From positions 434,001 through 498,000 of the forward strand of contig NZ_CP109965.1 in assembly GCF_026725475.1 (NCBI RefSeq): a stretch of 64,000 bases of DNA, given 5' to 3'. The notes beneath the pieces are model-generated. The model did not search any database, was not told the DNA's origin, and saw only the letters and a program-made list of their open reading frames with translations. This stretch comes from Catenovulum adriaticum (GTDB lineage: Bacteria; Pseudomonadota; Gammaproteobacteria; Enterobacterales; Alteromonadaceae). The position numbers and the translations under genes are program-made. Below are positions 18,001 through 27,373 of the stretch, in pieces (the first letter of the stretch is position 1; each line of letters opens with the position of its first letter).

Positions 18001-18160
18001 TAAAGTACTCATCAGCTAGAAAGAAAGTCTATAATTTACATCCTACATTTCGTTGTATTATTCGTAACACTCGTCCTGCAGTTTTTAAATCCAAGTCTAT
18101 ATTTTTCATGCAATTCGAGCCTCTTGAGGCAATATTATTTTTAAATTTCAGGATATTATT
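18001..18160 (+). promoter_or_regulatory. Long 5' leader of the cold-shock gene
   Basis: About 160 bases without a convincing gene precede the cold-shock coding region. Such long structured leaders are typical of cspA-type mRNAs, where folding changes with temperature. Short open stretches here on both strands lack ribosome sites and look accidental. The transcription start was not determined. Confidence 0.45.
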
Positions 18161-18370
18161 ATGTCTAATACAACTACTGGTACAGTAAAATGGTTTAACG
18201 AAGCTAAAGGTTTTGGTTTCATCGAGCAAGAATCAGGTCCAGACGTTTTTGCACATTTCAGTGCAATCTCTAGCGAAGGTTTCAAAACTTTAGCTGAAGG
18301 CCAAAAAGTTCAGTTCGTAGTATCACAGGGTCAAAAAGGTCCTCAAGCTGAAAACATCGTTGCTCTTTAA
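18161..18370 (+). CDS. CspA-family cold-shock protein
   Basis: 69 residues forming a single OB-fold. [19 protein letters not shown] carries RNP1 (KGFGFI) and VFAHFSAI is RNP2, the two RNA-binding faces. The ending QAENIVAL is family-typical. Members act as RNA chaperones, and some are cold-inducible while others respond to growth phase. The gene has a long leader and a clear terminator, so it is monocistronic. The paralogue (CspA, C, D or E) cannot be decided from this window. Confidence 0.93.
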   Translation: MSNTTTGTVKWFNEAKGFGFIEQESGPDVFAHFSAISSEGFKTLAEGQKVQFVVSQGQKGPQAENIVAL

Positions 18371-18390
18371 TTAGTAACTGATATTTTCAG

Positions 18391-18421
18391 AGGGTAAACC
18401 TAACGGGTTTGCCCTTTTTTT
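18391..18421 (+). terminator. Intrinsic terminator of the cold-shock gene
   Basis: 9-bp stem GGGTAAACC / GGTTTGCCC (one T-G pair), loop TAACG, then a run of seven T. Confidence 0.85.
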
Positions 18422-18442
18422 ATGCCTAAAATAAACTCGTAT

Positions 18443-19192
18443 TTACCCGCCTGAAACCCCCTGATAAAAAGTAAATAAAGATAAAATAACTAATACCCAA
18501 GCAAATATTTTTAATATTATGTTTGTATTTAATTTATTTGATAAAATTTGTCCTAAGTAGCTGCCCAGTATCCCAAAGCCTGAAAAGGTACTTATTAATA
18601 TCCAATTTAGTTGTATTGAGTTAACGCTAAATACATAAAAGTATTGGCAAAATGCAATGCTTGAGTTGGCAAAAATCAAGACTAAACTAGTCGCGACTGC
18701 GTTTTTTAAGGGTAGGTTTAATAAAATAATGAAAGCTGGCACAATTAAAAATCCGCCTCCCACACCTACAAACCCAGTGATAATCCCAATGAGCAAACCG
18801 ACTGTAACAATGATTAAGTTTGAAACGGGTTTAGACTCTGTTTTAACTGGTTTAAGCATTTTTATGCCGGCAATGAGCATCACCAGAGAAAAAACGATTA
18901 ATTGTACATTATTACTAACATAAGCGCCTAAAACTGCACCAATGTAACTGCCAATTAAGCTGGGCATTATAAAGCGATTTAAAGATTTCCAGTCAATTAG
19001 CTGTTGTTTGTAGTTGTTAATAGAACTAAATAAACTAATGAGAGCGACAATTGCTAAAGCGCTTGCTATTGCGACCTTTTCATCTAGCTGAAAGCCAAAG
19101 ATTAAAATAGGGACAGTTAAAACTGCCCCACCAGAGCCTAGCAAACCTAAACTGATTCCAATAAAAGTCGCACTGAATAATATCAAAAGCAT
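18443..19192 (-). CDS. TauE/SafE-family (TSUP) anion exporter
   Basis: 249 residues with about eight membrane helices. GLLGSGGAVLTVPIL near the N-terminus and its internal counterpart GFVGVGGGFLIVPAFI (residues ~140-155) are the duplicated TSUP motif. The family exports small sulfur-containing anions such as sulfite or sulfoacetate across the inner membrane. The gene is divergent from a persulfide dioxygenase-like gene and two YeeE genes, so disposal of sulfite made by sulfide oxidation is likely. An inverted repeat in the shared promoter could control both directions. Confidence 0.85.
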   Translation of the reverse strand: MLLILFSATFIGISLGLLGSGGAVLTVPILIFGFQLDEKVAIASALAIVALISLFSSINNYKQQLIDWKSLNRFIMPSLIGSYIGAVLGAYVSNNVQLIVFSLVMLIAGIKMLKPVKTESKPVSNLIIVTVGLLIGIITGFVGVGGGFLIVPAFIILLNLPLKNAVATSLVLIFANSSIAFCQYFYVFSVNSIQLNWILISTFSGFGILGSYLGQILSNKLNTNIILKIFAWVLVILSLFTFYQGVSGG

Positions 19193-19215
19193 AATTATAA
19201 ACTCGCTAAATTAGA

Positions 19216-19252
19216 TTTGTATATCGTACATTATTAAATTATAATATACAAA
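19216..19252. promoter_or_regulatory. Inverted repeat, candidate operator of the BigR-like regulator
   Basis: Perfect 9-bp arms TTTGTATAT (19216-19224) and ATATACAAA (19244-19252), 19 bases apart, fill most of the space between the divergent exporter and dioxygenase genes. ArsR/BigR-type repressors bind A+T-rich inverted repeats in such promoters. The regulator candidate is at 21151-21471. Confidence 0.55.
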
Positions 19253-19282
19253 GTTGTGTGGAATATATTTTATGAGGTGAGT

Positions 19283-20167
19283 ATGAGTAGTGTACAGGTA
19301 AAAGCTTTTTTTCATTCATTAACCAGTACACTGAGTTATATTGTGTACGATGCGGAAAATTTATCTGCGGCTATTATTGATAGTGCGTTAGATTATGATG
19401 GTGTATCGGGTCGTTTGGCGACAGAATTTGCAGATACGCAACTAGCGTTTATTAGCGCTCACCAGCTTAATGTAAGGTGGATACTTGAAACACACGCTCA
19501 TGCTGATCATTTATCCGCGGCTCATTATTTAAAAACCAGCTTGATGCAAAGTGGGCAACTTTCAAAAGTGGCCATTGGCGAAAATATTGCTCAAGTACAA
19601 CGAACTTTCGCTGATATTTTTGATTTAAATGAGCAAGATATTTCAAAAACTGGCGCTGAATTTGACTGTTTATTACAAGATGGGCAAGCGCTACCGTTAG
19701 GACAATTTACGATTGAAGTATTATCGACGCCAGGACATACACCTGATGGTGTTAGTTATTTAGTCGATGGTAATTTATTTGTGGGCGATACTTTATTTAT
19801 GCCGGATGCTGGCACTGCAAGATGTGATTTTCCGGGTGGAAGTGCAAAAACGTTATATCAAAGTATTACGCGTATTTATGCTTTGCCAGACGATACAAAG
19901 ATCTGGATGTGTCATGACTATCAACCTAATCAGCGTGAGCTGGCTTATTTAACCAGTGTGAAAGAAAGCAAAGCAGCCAATATTCATGTTAACCAAGATA
20001 CTGGTATCGATAGCTTTGTCGATATTAGAACACAACGAGATAACACATTGGCGGCACCAAAATTATTGTACCCATCACTTCAAGTGAATATTAAAGCGGG
20101 TGCTTTACCTGAAAAATCAGCGAGTGGAAAATCTTTTATTAAAATACCTATATTTAACGCTTATTAA
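19283..20167 (+). CDS. Metallo-beta-lactamase-fold persulfide dioxygenase (Blh/ETHE1-like)
   Basis: 294 residues from the ATG at 19283, which has GAGGTGAG upstream; an earlier in-frame codon at 19256 is less likely. The metal site HAHADH (His71, His73, Asp75, His76), GHTPDGVSY, VGDTLFMPDAGTARCDFPGG and MCHDYQ match the glyoxalase-II-like persulfide dioxygenases. These oxidise glutathione persulfide to sulfite. The typical C-terminal rhodanese domain is absent, as in the Blh protein of bigR operons. The gene leads an operon with two YeeE genes and an ArsR regulator. Confidence 0.85.
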   Translation: MSSVQVKAFFHSLTSTLSYIVYDAENLSAAIIDSALDYDGVSGRLATEFADTQLAFISAHQLNVRWILETHAHADHLSAAHYLKTSLMQSGQLSKVAIGENIAQVQRTFADIFDLNEQDISKTGAEFDCLLQDGQALPLGQFTIEVLSTPGHTPDGVSYLVDGNLFVGDTLFMPDAGTARCDFPGGSAKTLYQSITRIYALPDDTKIWMCHDYQPNQRELAYLTSVKESKAANIHVNQDTGIDSFVDIRTQRDNTLAAPKLLYPSLQVNIKAGALPEKSASGKSFIKIPIFNAY

Positions 20168-20211
20168 TATTGGCTCTCACTTCAGCTAAATCAACTTTTG
20201 GAGAATATAAA

Positions 20212-20652
20212 ATGACAGAATTTACCCCAATAGAAGCTTCAATAGGAGGCATGTTAATCGCTTTGGCTGCAATTATTATGTTGCTGCTAGTTGGCAAAGT
20301 GTCGGGAATATCCGGGATTTTTTCGCGCTTAATAACCGGCTTAAACCAACCGGAAGTAACCGTTAACCGCTTTTGGCGTGTAGCATTTATTGCAGGGTTA
20401 ATCATTAGTCCATTGCTTGCTCAACCTTTTGGGTTTTATTTACCAGTAGAGTTAGATGCATCTTGGCTTACTTTAGCTATTGCGGGGCTTTTAGTGGGGT
20501 TTGGCAGTAAGTTAGGCTCTGGCTGTACCAGTGGACATGGTATTTGTGGGGTGGGGCGATTCTCTAAACGTTCTATTATCGCGACTTGTACTTTTATGGC
20601 AAGTGCGATTGTAACCGTCTTTATTGTAAAGTTAATAACAGTAGGAGCTTAA
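20212..20652 (+). CDS. YeeE/YedE-family transporter, N-terminal half protein
   Basis: 146 residues with four membrane helices, starting at the ATG at 20212 with GGAG seven bases upstream. GSGCTSGHGICGVGRFSKRS is the conserved cysteine-containing motif of YeeE proteins, which move thiosulfate or related sulfur species. Full-length YeeE has two such halves; here they are separate genes, this one and the next, as in the pmpA/pmpB pair of bigR operons. One base separates the two genes. Confidence 0.85.
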   Translation: MTEFTPIEASIGGMLIALAAIIMLLLVGKVSGISGIFSRLITGLNQPEVTVNRFWRVAFIAGLIISPLLAQPFGFYLPVELDASWLTLAIAGLLVGFGSKLGSGCTSGHGICGVGRFSKRSIIATCTFMASAIVTVFIVKLITVGA

Positions 20653-20653
20653 T

Positions 20654-21082
20654 GTGAAATCTATAATCCAGTTGATAGTTGCATTATTATCAGGTGTTAT
20701 TTTTGGGATTGGGCTGATAGTGTCACAAATGGCTAATCCACAAAAAGTCTTAAATTTTTTAGATATTAGTGGCCATTGGGATCCCAGTTTAGCCTTTGTT
20801 ATGGGATCTGCGTTAGTCGTTTTTATTAGTGCTTATCATTTATTGATTAAAACGCGTAATAAACCCATTTTATGTGACAAGTTTGATTTACCTGCTAACA
20901 AAAAGATAGACAAACCTTTGGTGCTAGGTGGCATGATATTTGGTGCTGGTTGGGGGATTGCCGGCATTTGCCCGGGGCCAGCATTAGTGAATATATTAGG
21001 TGATACAAGTAAAATTTCGGTATTTATTGTCTTTATGGCGCTAGGCATGTTTTTAACTAAATATGTTAATATGGCTAAATAA
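20654..21082 (+). CDS. YeeE/YedE-family transporter, C-terminal half protein (DUF6691)
   Basis: 142 residues, membrane protein with about four helices and a GTG start one base after the previous stop. SQMANPQKVLNFLDISGHWDPSLAFVMGSAL and GWGIAGICPGPALVN are the marks of the second half of split YeeE transporters. Together with the preceding protein it probably forms a sulfur-species channel. It is in the same operon as the persulfide dioxygenase and the ArsR regulator. Confidence 0.85.
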   Translation: MKSIIQLIVALLSGVIFGIGLIVSQMANPQKVLNFLDISGHWDPSLAFVMGSALVVFISAYHLLIKTRNKPILCDKFDLPANKKIDKPLVLGGMIFGAGWGIAGICPGPALVNILGDTSKISVFIVFMALGMFLTKYVNMAK

Positions 21083-21150
21083 ACTCTGTAACCGAATAGC
21101 CTTAGTTATTTTTTATAGATAACCTAGGCTTGTTCTTTGATTAAGTAGCT

Positions 21151-21471
21151 ATGACAAAAATGATAGACAAGAATGCATTTGCACAGTTAGAGAAAAATGC
21201 TGAACAAGCGGAGAGCCTGCTAAAAGCATTAAGCAACAAACATAGGTTAATGATTTTGTGTTTATTGGAAGAAGGTGAGCTTTCTGTTTCTCAGCTAAAT
21301 GATCAAATTAGAATATCACAGTCGAGCTTATCGCAAAATTTAGCTTGGTTAAGGCGCGAGCAATACGTGAAAACTCGGCGCGATGCTCAAACGATATTTT
21401 ATCGTTTAAACGATGCTAATGTCAGCAAAATTATCCATGTTTTACATAGCATTTTTTGTCAGCCAGGTTAG
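21151..21471 (+). CDS. ArsR-family regulator, BigR/SqrR/YgaV-like
   Basis: 106 residues with a winged helix (LLKALSNKHRLMILCLL, SVSQLNDQIRISQSSLSQNLAWLR, RDAQTIFYRL). Cys37 in MILCLL and Cys103 near the C-terminus occupy the places of the two redox cysteines of BigR, which form a disulfide or tetrasulfide with persulfide and release DNA. This fits autoregulation of the sulfide detoxification operon of which it is the last gene, 68 bases after the YeeE gene. The inverted repeat at 19216-19252 is the likely target. Confidence 0.85.
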   Translation: MTKMIDKNAFAQLEKNAEQAESLLKALSNKHRLMILCLLEEGELSVSQLNDQIRISQSSLSQNLAWLRREQYVKTRRDAQTIFYRLNDANVSKIIHVLHSIFCQPG

Positions 21472-21690
21472 GCTTAGGGGTTAATTATTCGAAAGTCATT
21501 ATTTATATTTAAGCTTTAATTTTAAATTAAATATTCACTCGATTTGAGTTAAGTTTGGCTAAGTTTACACTTGATGGATAAAAAAACACCAATGCTTGTA
21601 ATATTTCATCGCTTTACTATGGTCAGGCTTCGCTAAACTCGCTACAATACGCGGTCATTTTCCCGTTGGTTAATTTTTGGGCGTTTTTAA

Positions 21691-23124
21691 ATGGGCAAAA
21701 AGTTATATATTAAAACCTGGGGCTGCCAAATGAACGAGTACGACTCGCAAAAAATGGCAGACCTATTAGATTCAACTCATGGCTTTTCAGTCGCTGAACA
21801 AGCAGAAGATGCAGATGTGATTTTATTAAATACCTGCTCTATTCGTGAAAAAGCACAAGAGAAAGTATTCCATCAACTTGGTCGATGGAAAGAATTAAAA
21901 GTGAATAAGCCTGATTTGGTAATTGGTGTTGGTGGTTGTGTCGCTTCGCAAGAAGGGGATCACATCCGCCAGCGTGCGCCTTTTGTTGATATTGTATTTG
22001 GCCCTCAAACTTTGCATCGTTTACCTGAAATGATTAATCAAATTAGGGGCGGTGAAAAATCAGTTGTTGATATTAGCTTTCCTGAAATTGAAAAATTCGA
22101 CCGTTTACCAGAGCCTAAAGCAGAAGGCCCGAGTGCGTTTGTTTCTATTATGGAAGGCTGTTCTAAATATTGCACTTTTTGTGTTGTGCCTTATACCCGT
22201 GGTGAAGAAGTATCGCGTCCGGTAGATGATGTTTTATACGAAATTGCGCAATTAGCCGATCAAGGTGTACGTGAAGTTAACTTGCTTGGACAAAATGTGA
22301 ATGCGTATCGTGGTGAGCATTTTGAAGGTGACGTTTGCCATTTTTCTGAGCTGTTACGTTTAGTTGCCGCAATTGATGGCATTGACCGTATTCGATATAC
22401 CACATCGCACCCAGTTGAATTTACCGATGATATCATTGAAGCTTACAAAGATATCCCAGAGTTGGTTGATCATTTGCATTTACCGGTTCAATCAGGCTCA
22501 GATCGTATTTTAACTTTGATGAAGCGCGGTCATACGGCCATTGAATATAAATCAACTATTCGAAAACTTAAAAAAGTGAGACCCAATTTAAGCATGTCGT
22601 CTGACTTTATTATTGGGTTTCCGGGTGAAGGTAATGCTGAATTCGAAGAGACAATGGACTTAATTGCTAAAGTCGGCTTTGATATGAGCTTTAGTTTTAT
22701 ATACAGTGCCCGCCCAGGTACACCAGCTGCAGATTTACCTGATGATGTCAGTGAAGATGAAAAGAAACAGCGTTTATACTTATTGCAGCAACGTATTAAT
22801 CAGCAATCTTTGCAAATTGCACGTGGCATGCTAGATACAGAGCAACGTATTTTGGTGGAAGGTCCGTCTAAAAAGAATCCAATGGAGCTTTGCGGCCGTA
22901 CTGAAAATAATCGAGTTGTAAATTTTGAAGGCCCACATACTTGTATTGGTCAATTTGTGGATGTCAAAATTGTGGATGTATGGACCAACTCGTTGCGGGG
23001 TGAGTTGATTCGCACCGAAGATGAAATGAATCTTAGAGTTGAAACCGCGCCAGCACAAATTTTAAGTCGAGCAAAACAAGAAGCACCGGATGAATCGGGT
23101 GTGGGTGTATTTGTTCCTAATTAA
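21691..23124 (+). CDS. miaB: tRNA-2-methylthio-N6-dimethylallyladenosine synthase MiaB
   Basis: 477 residues. The N-terminal UPF0004 domain starts [19 protein letters not shown], with cysteines at NTCSIR and [10 protein letters not shown]. The radical SAM cluster motif [15 protein letters not shown] follows, then a C-terminal TRAM domain ([11 protein letters not shown] through LRGEL). It adds the methylthio group to isopentenyl-A37 of tRNAs reading UNN codons. It is followed by a strong terminator and then the ybeZYX-lnt operon, the usual gammaproteobacterial order. Confidence 0.97.
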   Translation: MGKKLYIKTWGCQMNEYDSQKMADLLDSTHGFSVAEQAEDADVILLNTCSIREKAQEKVFHQLGRWKELKVNKPDLVIGVGGCVASQEGDHIRQRAPFVDIVFGPQTLHRLPEMINQIRGGEKSVVDISFPEIEKFDRLPEPKAEGPSAFVSIMEGCSKYCTFCVVPYTRGEEVSRPVDDVLYEIAQLADQGVREVNLLGQNVNAYRGEHFEGDVCHFSELLRLVAAIDGIDRIRYTTSHPVEFTDDIIEAYKDIPELVDHLHLPVQSGSDRILTLMKRGHTAIEYKSTIRKLKKVRPNLSMSSDFIIGFPGEGNAEFEETMDLIAKVGFDMSFSFIYSARPGTPAADLPDDVSEDEKKQRLYLLQQRINQQSLQIARGMLDTEQRILVEGPSKKNPMELCGRTENNRVVNFEGPHTCIGQFVDVKIVDVWTNSLRGELIRTEDEMNLRVETAPAQILSRAKQEAPDESGVGVFVPN

Positions 23125-23150
23125 ACTGTGTTAGCTTTGCAAAAAATACA

Positions 23151-23190
23151 AGCCTGCATTTGTTTCTTTGACAAATGCAGGCTGTTTTGT
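23151..23190 (+). terminator. Intrinsic terminator after miaB
   Basis: 13-bp perfect stem AGCCTGCATTTGT / ACAAATGCAGGCT with a 7-base loop, followed by GTTTTGTCTTT. Confidence 0.85.
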
Positions 23191-23262
23191 CTTTAATATA
23201 CCAGTACGGTATTTTATACCAATTTTTTAAATTAATTTTTAACACCAAGAGGGTATTGCTTT

Positions 23263-24321
23263 TTGAGTAGCCAAATTGAATCATTAGAAATTTTCCTTGA
23301 ACCTGCCGACCGTTTTCGACTTGCTAGTTTAGCTGGCCCATTCGATGATAATTTAAAATTGATAGAGCGCCGCTTGGGCGTGGAGTTAAGTTATCGGGAT
23401 AATGCGTTTAAAATTACCGGTAAAGCGCAAATTAACTTAGCCGTGGCTGAATTATTACGTAAACTTTATGTTGAAACACAGGTGGTTAAAGGCAAAGCGG
23501 CAGAGCTAGATTCAGAGCAAGTTCATTTGGCAATTCAGGAGCTTAATGTTCTTGAGCAATTAACCGATCAATCTGATATTGGTAAAGAAGCTTTTATTAA
23601 AACCAAACGTGGGGTTATTAAGCCTCGGAATCCTAACCAGAGTAAATACGTTAATCAAATTCTTAATAGCGATATTAGCTTCGGTGTTGGGCCTGCCGGT
23701 ACAGGTAAAACCTATTTAGCGGTCGCTTGTGCTGTTGATGCGCTAGAGCGACAAGAAGTGCGCCGTATACTATTAACACGTCCGGCGGTTGAAGCAGGTG
23801 AAAAATTGGGTTTTTTACCGGGTGATTTAAGCCAGAAAGTTGATCCCTATTTACGTCCTTTATACGATGCCTTATTTGAAATGTTAGGTTTTGAAAAAGT
23901 TGAACGTTTAATTGAGCGTAGTGTTATAGAGATTGCGCCTTTAGCTTATATGCGTGGCCGTACTTTAAATGATGCCTTTATTATTTTGGATGAAAGCCAA
24001 AATACCACGGTTGAGCAAATGAAAATGTTTTTAACTCGAATTGGTTTTAACTCCAAGGCTGTGATTACAGGTGATATTACACAGGTAGATTTACCTAAAG
24101 GTCAAAAGTCTGGTTTGCGTCATGCCGTTGATGTATTGGCTGATGTTGAAGATATTAGCTTTAACTTTTTCCGTTCTCATGATGTAGTACGCCACCCTGT
24201 CGTGCAACGTGTGGTTGATGCCTATGAACGTTGGGAAGAGATACAAGAGCGTGAAAAAATAGAAAAAGCTCGTTTACGGCGTGCTGAGCAAGCTGAAAAA
24301 GACGAGCAAAACCAATCATGA
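23263..24321 (+). CDS. ybeZ: PhoH-like ATPase YbeZ
   Basis: 352 residues from a TTG at 23263 with GAGGG about 10 bases upstream; no in-frame ATG is near. Walker [12 protein letters not shown] and Walker [11 protein letters not shown] enclose a PhoH-family P-loop domain, and the tail is charged. YbeZ interacts with YbeY in rRNA processing in related bacteria. It overlaps ybeY by 4 bases, which supports joint translation. Confidence 0.93.
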   Translation: MSSQIESLEIFLEPADRFRLASLAGPFDDNLKLIERRLGVELSYRDNAFKITGKAQINLAVAELLRKLYVETQVVKGKAAELDSEQVHLAIQELNVLEQLTDQSDIGKEAFIKTKRGVIKPRNPNQSKYVNQILNSDISFGVGPAGTGKTYLAVACAVDALERQEVRRILLTRPAVEAGEKLGFLPGDLSQKVDPYLRPLYDALFEMLGFEKVERLIERSVIEIAPLAYMRGRTLNDAFIILDESQNTTVEQMKMFLTRIGFNSKAVITGDITQVDLPKGQKSGLRHAVDVLADVEDISFNFFRSHDVVRHPVVQRVVDAYERWEEIQEREKIEKARLRRAEQAEKDEQNQS

Positions 24322-24812
24322 CAACGTTAGATGTAGCCGGAATACCACTTGAGCTCGATGTACAACTTGCATATAAAGGTAATATACCTGAATTAGAACA
24401 ATTTACTCTATGGGCTCAGGCTGCATTAGTTGAACGAGGTTTAGATTTAACAGAACTGTCGATTAGAATTGTTGAACTAGCAGAAAGTCAGCAATTAAAT
24501 CACGATTATCGTGGAAAAGATAAGCCGACCAATGTATTGTCGTTCCCGTTTGAAAATCCTCCGGGGATTCAATTGCCGCTAATAGGCGATTTGGTCATTT
24601 GCGCGGACGTTGTTAAGCAAGAAGCTAAAGCGCAAAATAAAACCGAAACAGCCCATTGGGCGCATATGGTTATCCATGGCTGTTTACATCTTTTGGGTTA
24701 TGATCATATTGAAGATGATGAAGCTGAATTGATGGAAAGCATGGAAAAACGTATTTTGTTGCAATTAGGGTTTGACGATCCTTATAAAACTGAACAAACT
24801 ACAGATTGTTGA
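24318..24812 (+). CDS. ybeY: Endoribonuclease YbeY
   Basis: 164 residues. The zinc site [11 protein letters not shown] (HxxxHxxxxxH) is complete, preceded by [12 protein letters not shown]. YbeY acts in 16S rRNA 3'-end maturation and late 70S ribosome quality control. Overlaps ybeZ by 4 bases and runs directly into the corC region, so all three are translated from one message. Confidence 0.95.
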   Translation: MTTLDVAGIPLELDVQLAYKGNIPELEQFTLWAQAALVERGLDLTELSIRIVELAESQQLNHDYRGKDKPTNVLSFPFENPPGIQLPLIGDLVICADVVKQEAKAQNKTETAHWAHMVIHGCLHLLGYDHIEDDEAELMESMEKRILLQLGFDDPYKTEQTTDC

Positions 24813-24833
24813 TTGACAGAGAATAAACTTTAT

Positions 24834-25712
24834 ATGAGCGAAGACAACCCTCACTCTAGTAACGGCTCCTCGAACAAATCTTGGTTAGATAAAATAGGCC
24901 AGATTTTTACCGGAGAGCCGAGAAACCGTGAAGAACTACATGAAGTATTTGAAGAAGCCGCCGAGCGAGCTTTAATTGATAACGACACCAAAGAAATGAT
25001 TGATGGGGTTTTGGATATCGCAGAAATGCGTGTGCGAGACATAATGATCCCAAGATCACAAATGGTGACGATTGAATTATCCCAGCCTGTTGAAACTTTT
25101 TTACCGATTATGATCGAATCAGCGCATAGCCGTTTTCCGGTTATTTGCGAAGATAAAGATCATATTGAAGGAATATTATTAGCAAAAGATTTATTAGCTT
25201 ATGTTTATCACAATGGGTTTGATAACTTTAGCTTTGCTGAATTACTGCGCCCTGCAGTGGTAATCCCTGAAAGTAAACGCCTTGATATTTTATTAAAAGA
25301 CTTTCGTAAAGAAAGATATCACATGGCTATTGTGATTGATGAATTTGGCAATGTATCAGGTTTAGTGACCATTGAAGATATTCTGGAACTCATTGTTGGT
25401 GAAATTGAAGACGAGCACGATGCCATTGAGCCAGAAGATATTCGACGGGTCACTCGCTATGTATATGCGGTAAACGCATTAACTGAAATTTCAGAATTTA
25501 ATGGCTACTTTAATACGGAATGGAAAGCCGATGATATAGACACCATTGGTGGGTTGGTTACTCAAGCTTTTGGACACTTGCCAGCAAAAGGTGAGTCGGT
25601 CGAAATATACGGTTTTAATTTTAAAGTAGTTAGCTGTGATGGACGCCGGATTAATCAATTGCAAATGAGCATTCCAAAAGAAGAACCTATTGAAAAGGAT
25701 AGTTTGAGTTGA
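24834..25712 (+). CDS. corC: CorC (YbeX), CBS-domain protein of the HlyC/CorC family
   Basis: 292 residues from the ATG at 24834, chosen because MSEDNPHSS aligns with the E. coli CorC N-terminus; a TTG seven codons earlier is less likely. Two CBS domains (VRDIMIPRSQM to VIDEFGNVSGLVTIEDILELIVGEIEDE) and a C-terminal CorC/HlyC transporter-associated domain (DTIGGLVTQAFGHLPAKGE) are seen. It has no membrane segment. The family is linked to magnesium/cobalt efflux and to ribosome-associated phenotypes. Confidence 0.93.
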   Translation: MSEDNPHSSNGSSNKSWLDKIGQIFTGEPRNREELHEVFEEAAERALIDNDTKEMIDGVLDIAEMRVRDIMIPRSQMVTIELSQPVETFLPIMIESAHSRFPVICEDKDHIEGILLAKDLLAYVYHNGFDNFSFAELLRPAVVIPESKRLDILLKDFRKERYHMAIVIDEFGNVSGLVTIEDILELIVGEIEDEHDAIEPEDIRRVTRYVYAVNALTEISEFNGYFNTEWKADDIDTIGGLVTQAFGHLPAKGESVEIYGFNFKVVSCDGRRINQLQMSIPKEEPIEKDSLS

Positions 25713-27331
25713 CGCTAATAAATGCAAAACGAGTTAGTTTTGGCCTAATGCTGGCTGGTGCTTTGAGCTCTTTTGCATTTGCACCTTTTGATCAATATTG
25801 GTTAATTTATTTATTATTTCCTTTGTTGGTTAGTTGTTGTTTTTTGGCTACGCCCAGAGCATCAGTGCGCCATGCATTTTTCTTTTCTTTGGGCTGGTTT
25901 GGATCTGGCGTTAGTTGGATATACGTTAGCTTAGATCAATATGGTGATGTGCCTCCATTAGGCTCTGTAGCTATGATAGGGCTTTTAGCCGCTTATTTAG
26001 CCTTATATTTTACCGCTGCCATTGCGCTTAGCCACTGGTTAAAACGATATACTCGATTTGCTATTTTCACCTTGCCAGCCACTTGGCTATTGTTTGAGTG
26101 GCTTCGAAGTTTTGTTTTAACGGGGTTTCCTTGGTTATCTATTGGTTATAGTCAAACCCATTCCTTTTTTGCCGTGCTTGCGCCATATATTGGTGAGGTG
26201 GGGATTAGTTTTGTACTGATCTTATTATCTTGCTTAATGACCGTTGCCGTTTTTCCAAGTTTGATAGCAAAAAATTTAAATGCTATGCCTGCCAGTCCGT
26301 TAGGTTTTCAAACGGCCGTTAAACCTGTATTTGCTATTTTGGTTGTTTTATTGGGTTGCTTGCTCACGCCTTATCCTGATTACCAAACAAGCAGTCAAGC
26401 GGCTAATCAAGTTAACAAGCAAGTTAAACTGGCGATGGTGCAAGGCAATATTGCGCAGGAAAATCGCTGGGATCCTGAATATTTGTGGCCTGTAATGCTT
26501 AAATATCAGGATTTAAGCCGACCAGTTTATGCGGACTCAGACATTGTTATTTGGCCTGAAGCTGCCGTGCCGTCGGTAGAGCCAGCCGCGCAAGATTATT
26601 TGATGAACTTAGACAAAGCCGCAGCTTATAACCATACAGCAATCGTAACTGGAATTATTAATTATCAATATGGGTCAAGAGCTTATTTTAATAGTGTGAT
26701 TGTTTTAGGGAATAAAACAGGATCAGACTCAACTTCAGGCCATTATCAATATGGTCATGCAAATCGTTATAACAAACACCACTTGCTACCTATTGGCGAA
26801 TTTATCCCGTTTGAAGATTGGTTGAGAGGGATTGCTCCTATTTTTGATTTGCCATTTTCATCTTTTAATCGGGGCGATTATATTCAAGCCGATTTAATCG
26901 CTAATGGGTTTCATATGACACCCGCCCTTTGCTATGAAATTGTTTTTCCTCGACAAATAAGAGCAAATTTAAAACCAGATACTGATTTTATTTTGACCTT
27001 AAGCAATGATGCGTGGTTTGGTTCATCACATGGCCCACATCAACATTTAGAAATCGCCCAAATGAGAGCATTGGAAATGGGCTTGCCAGTTGTTAGAGTG
27101 ACTAATAATGGGATTACCGCGGTAATTGATCATTTAGGGCAAATTAAATCAGTGGCACCGCAGTTTTCTGAGCAAGTGCTTAAATATAAATTAGACATTG
27201 TGCGCCACCTGACGTTTTATCGACAGTATGGCGACTGGCCAATGTATGGTTTTGCGGTACTATTATTTATATGTTGTTTTATTCCGGTGTTTTCACGAGT
27301 GAATGAAAAGTGCGACATTCAAAATGACTAA
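25709..27331 (+). CDS. lnt: Apolipoprotein N-acyltransferase
   Basis: 540 residues. An N-terminal block of about six membrane helices is followed by a nitrilase-like periplasmic domain from ~residue 240. Glu in IWPEAAVPS, Lys in the HHLLPIGEFIP region and Cys in TPALCYEIVFP form the expected Glu-Lys-Cys triad. One more helix ends the protein. It adds the third acyl chain to lipoproteins, several of which are encoded in this window. The TTG start overlaps the corC stop by 4 bases. It is the last gene of the ybeZYX-lnt operon. Confidence 0.95.
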   Translation: MTLINAKRVSFGLMLAGALSSFAFAPFDQYWLIYLLFPLLVSCCFLATPRASVRHAFFFSLGWFGSGVSWIYVSLDQYGDVPPLGSVAMIGLLAAYLALYFTAAIALSHWLKRYTRFAIFTLPATWLLFEWLRSFVLTGFPWLSIGYSQTHSFFAVLAPYIGEVGISFVLILLSCLMTVAVFPSLIAKNLNAMPASPLGFQTAVKPVFAILVVLLGCLLTPYPDYQTSSQAANQVNKQVKLAMVQGNIAQENRWDPEYLWPVMLKYQDLSRPVYADSDIVIWPEAAVPSVEPAAQDYLMNLDKAAAYNHTAIVTGIINYQYGSRAYFNSVIVLGNKTGSDSTSGHYQYGHANRYNKHHLLPIGEFIPFEDWLRGIAPIFDLPFSSFNRGDYIQADLIANGFHMTPALCYEIVFPRQIRANLKPDTDFILTLSNDAWFGSSHGPHQHLEIAQMRALEMGLPVVRVTNNGITAVIDHLGQIKSVAPQFSEQVLKYKLDIVRHLTFYRQYGDWPMYGFAVLLFICCFIPVFSRVNEKCDIQND

Positions 27332-27373
27332 ATTTTTTTGTTAGCACAAACGATAAATAAACATCAATCGAGT

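Noticed and set aside
17994..18229. Short frames in the cold-shock leader on both strands
   Set aside because: They overlap the leader and start of the cold-shock gene and have no ribosome site.
20336..20370. Several CCGG-containing matches to the operator core
   Set aside because: They are within the YeeE coding sequence, whose protein pattern explains them.
21098..21130. Imperfect hairpin (GCCTTAGTTAT / ATAACCTAGGC) before the ArsR gene
   Set aside because: Two internal mismatches and no T-run after it; it also lies inside an operon that should be read through.
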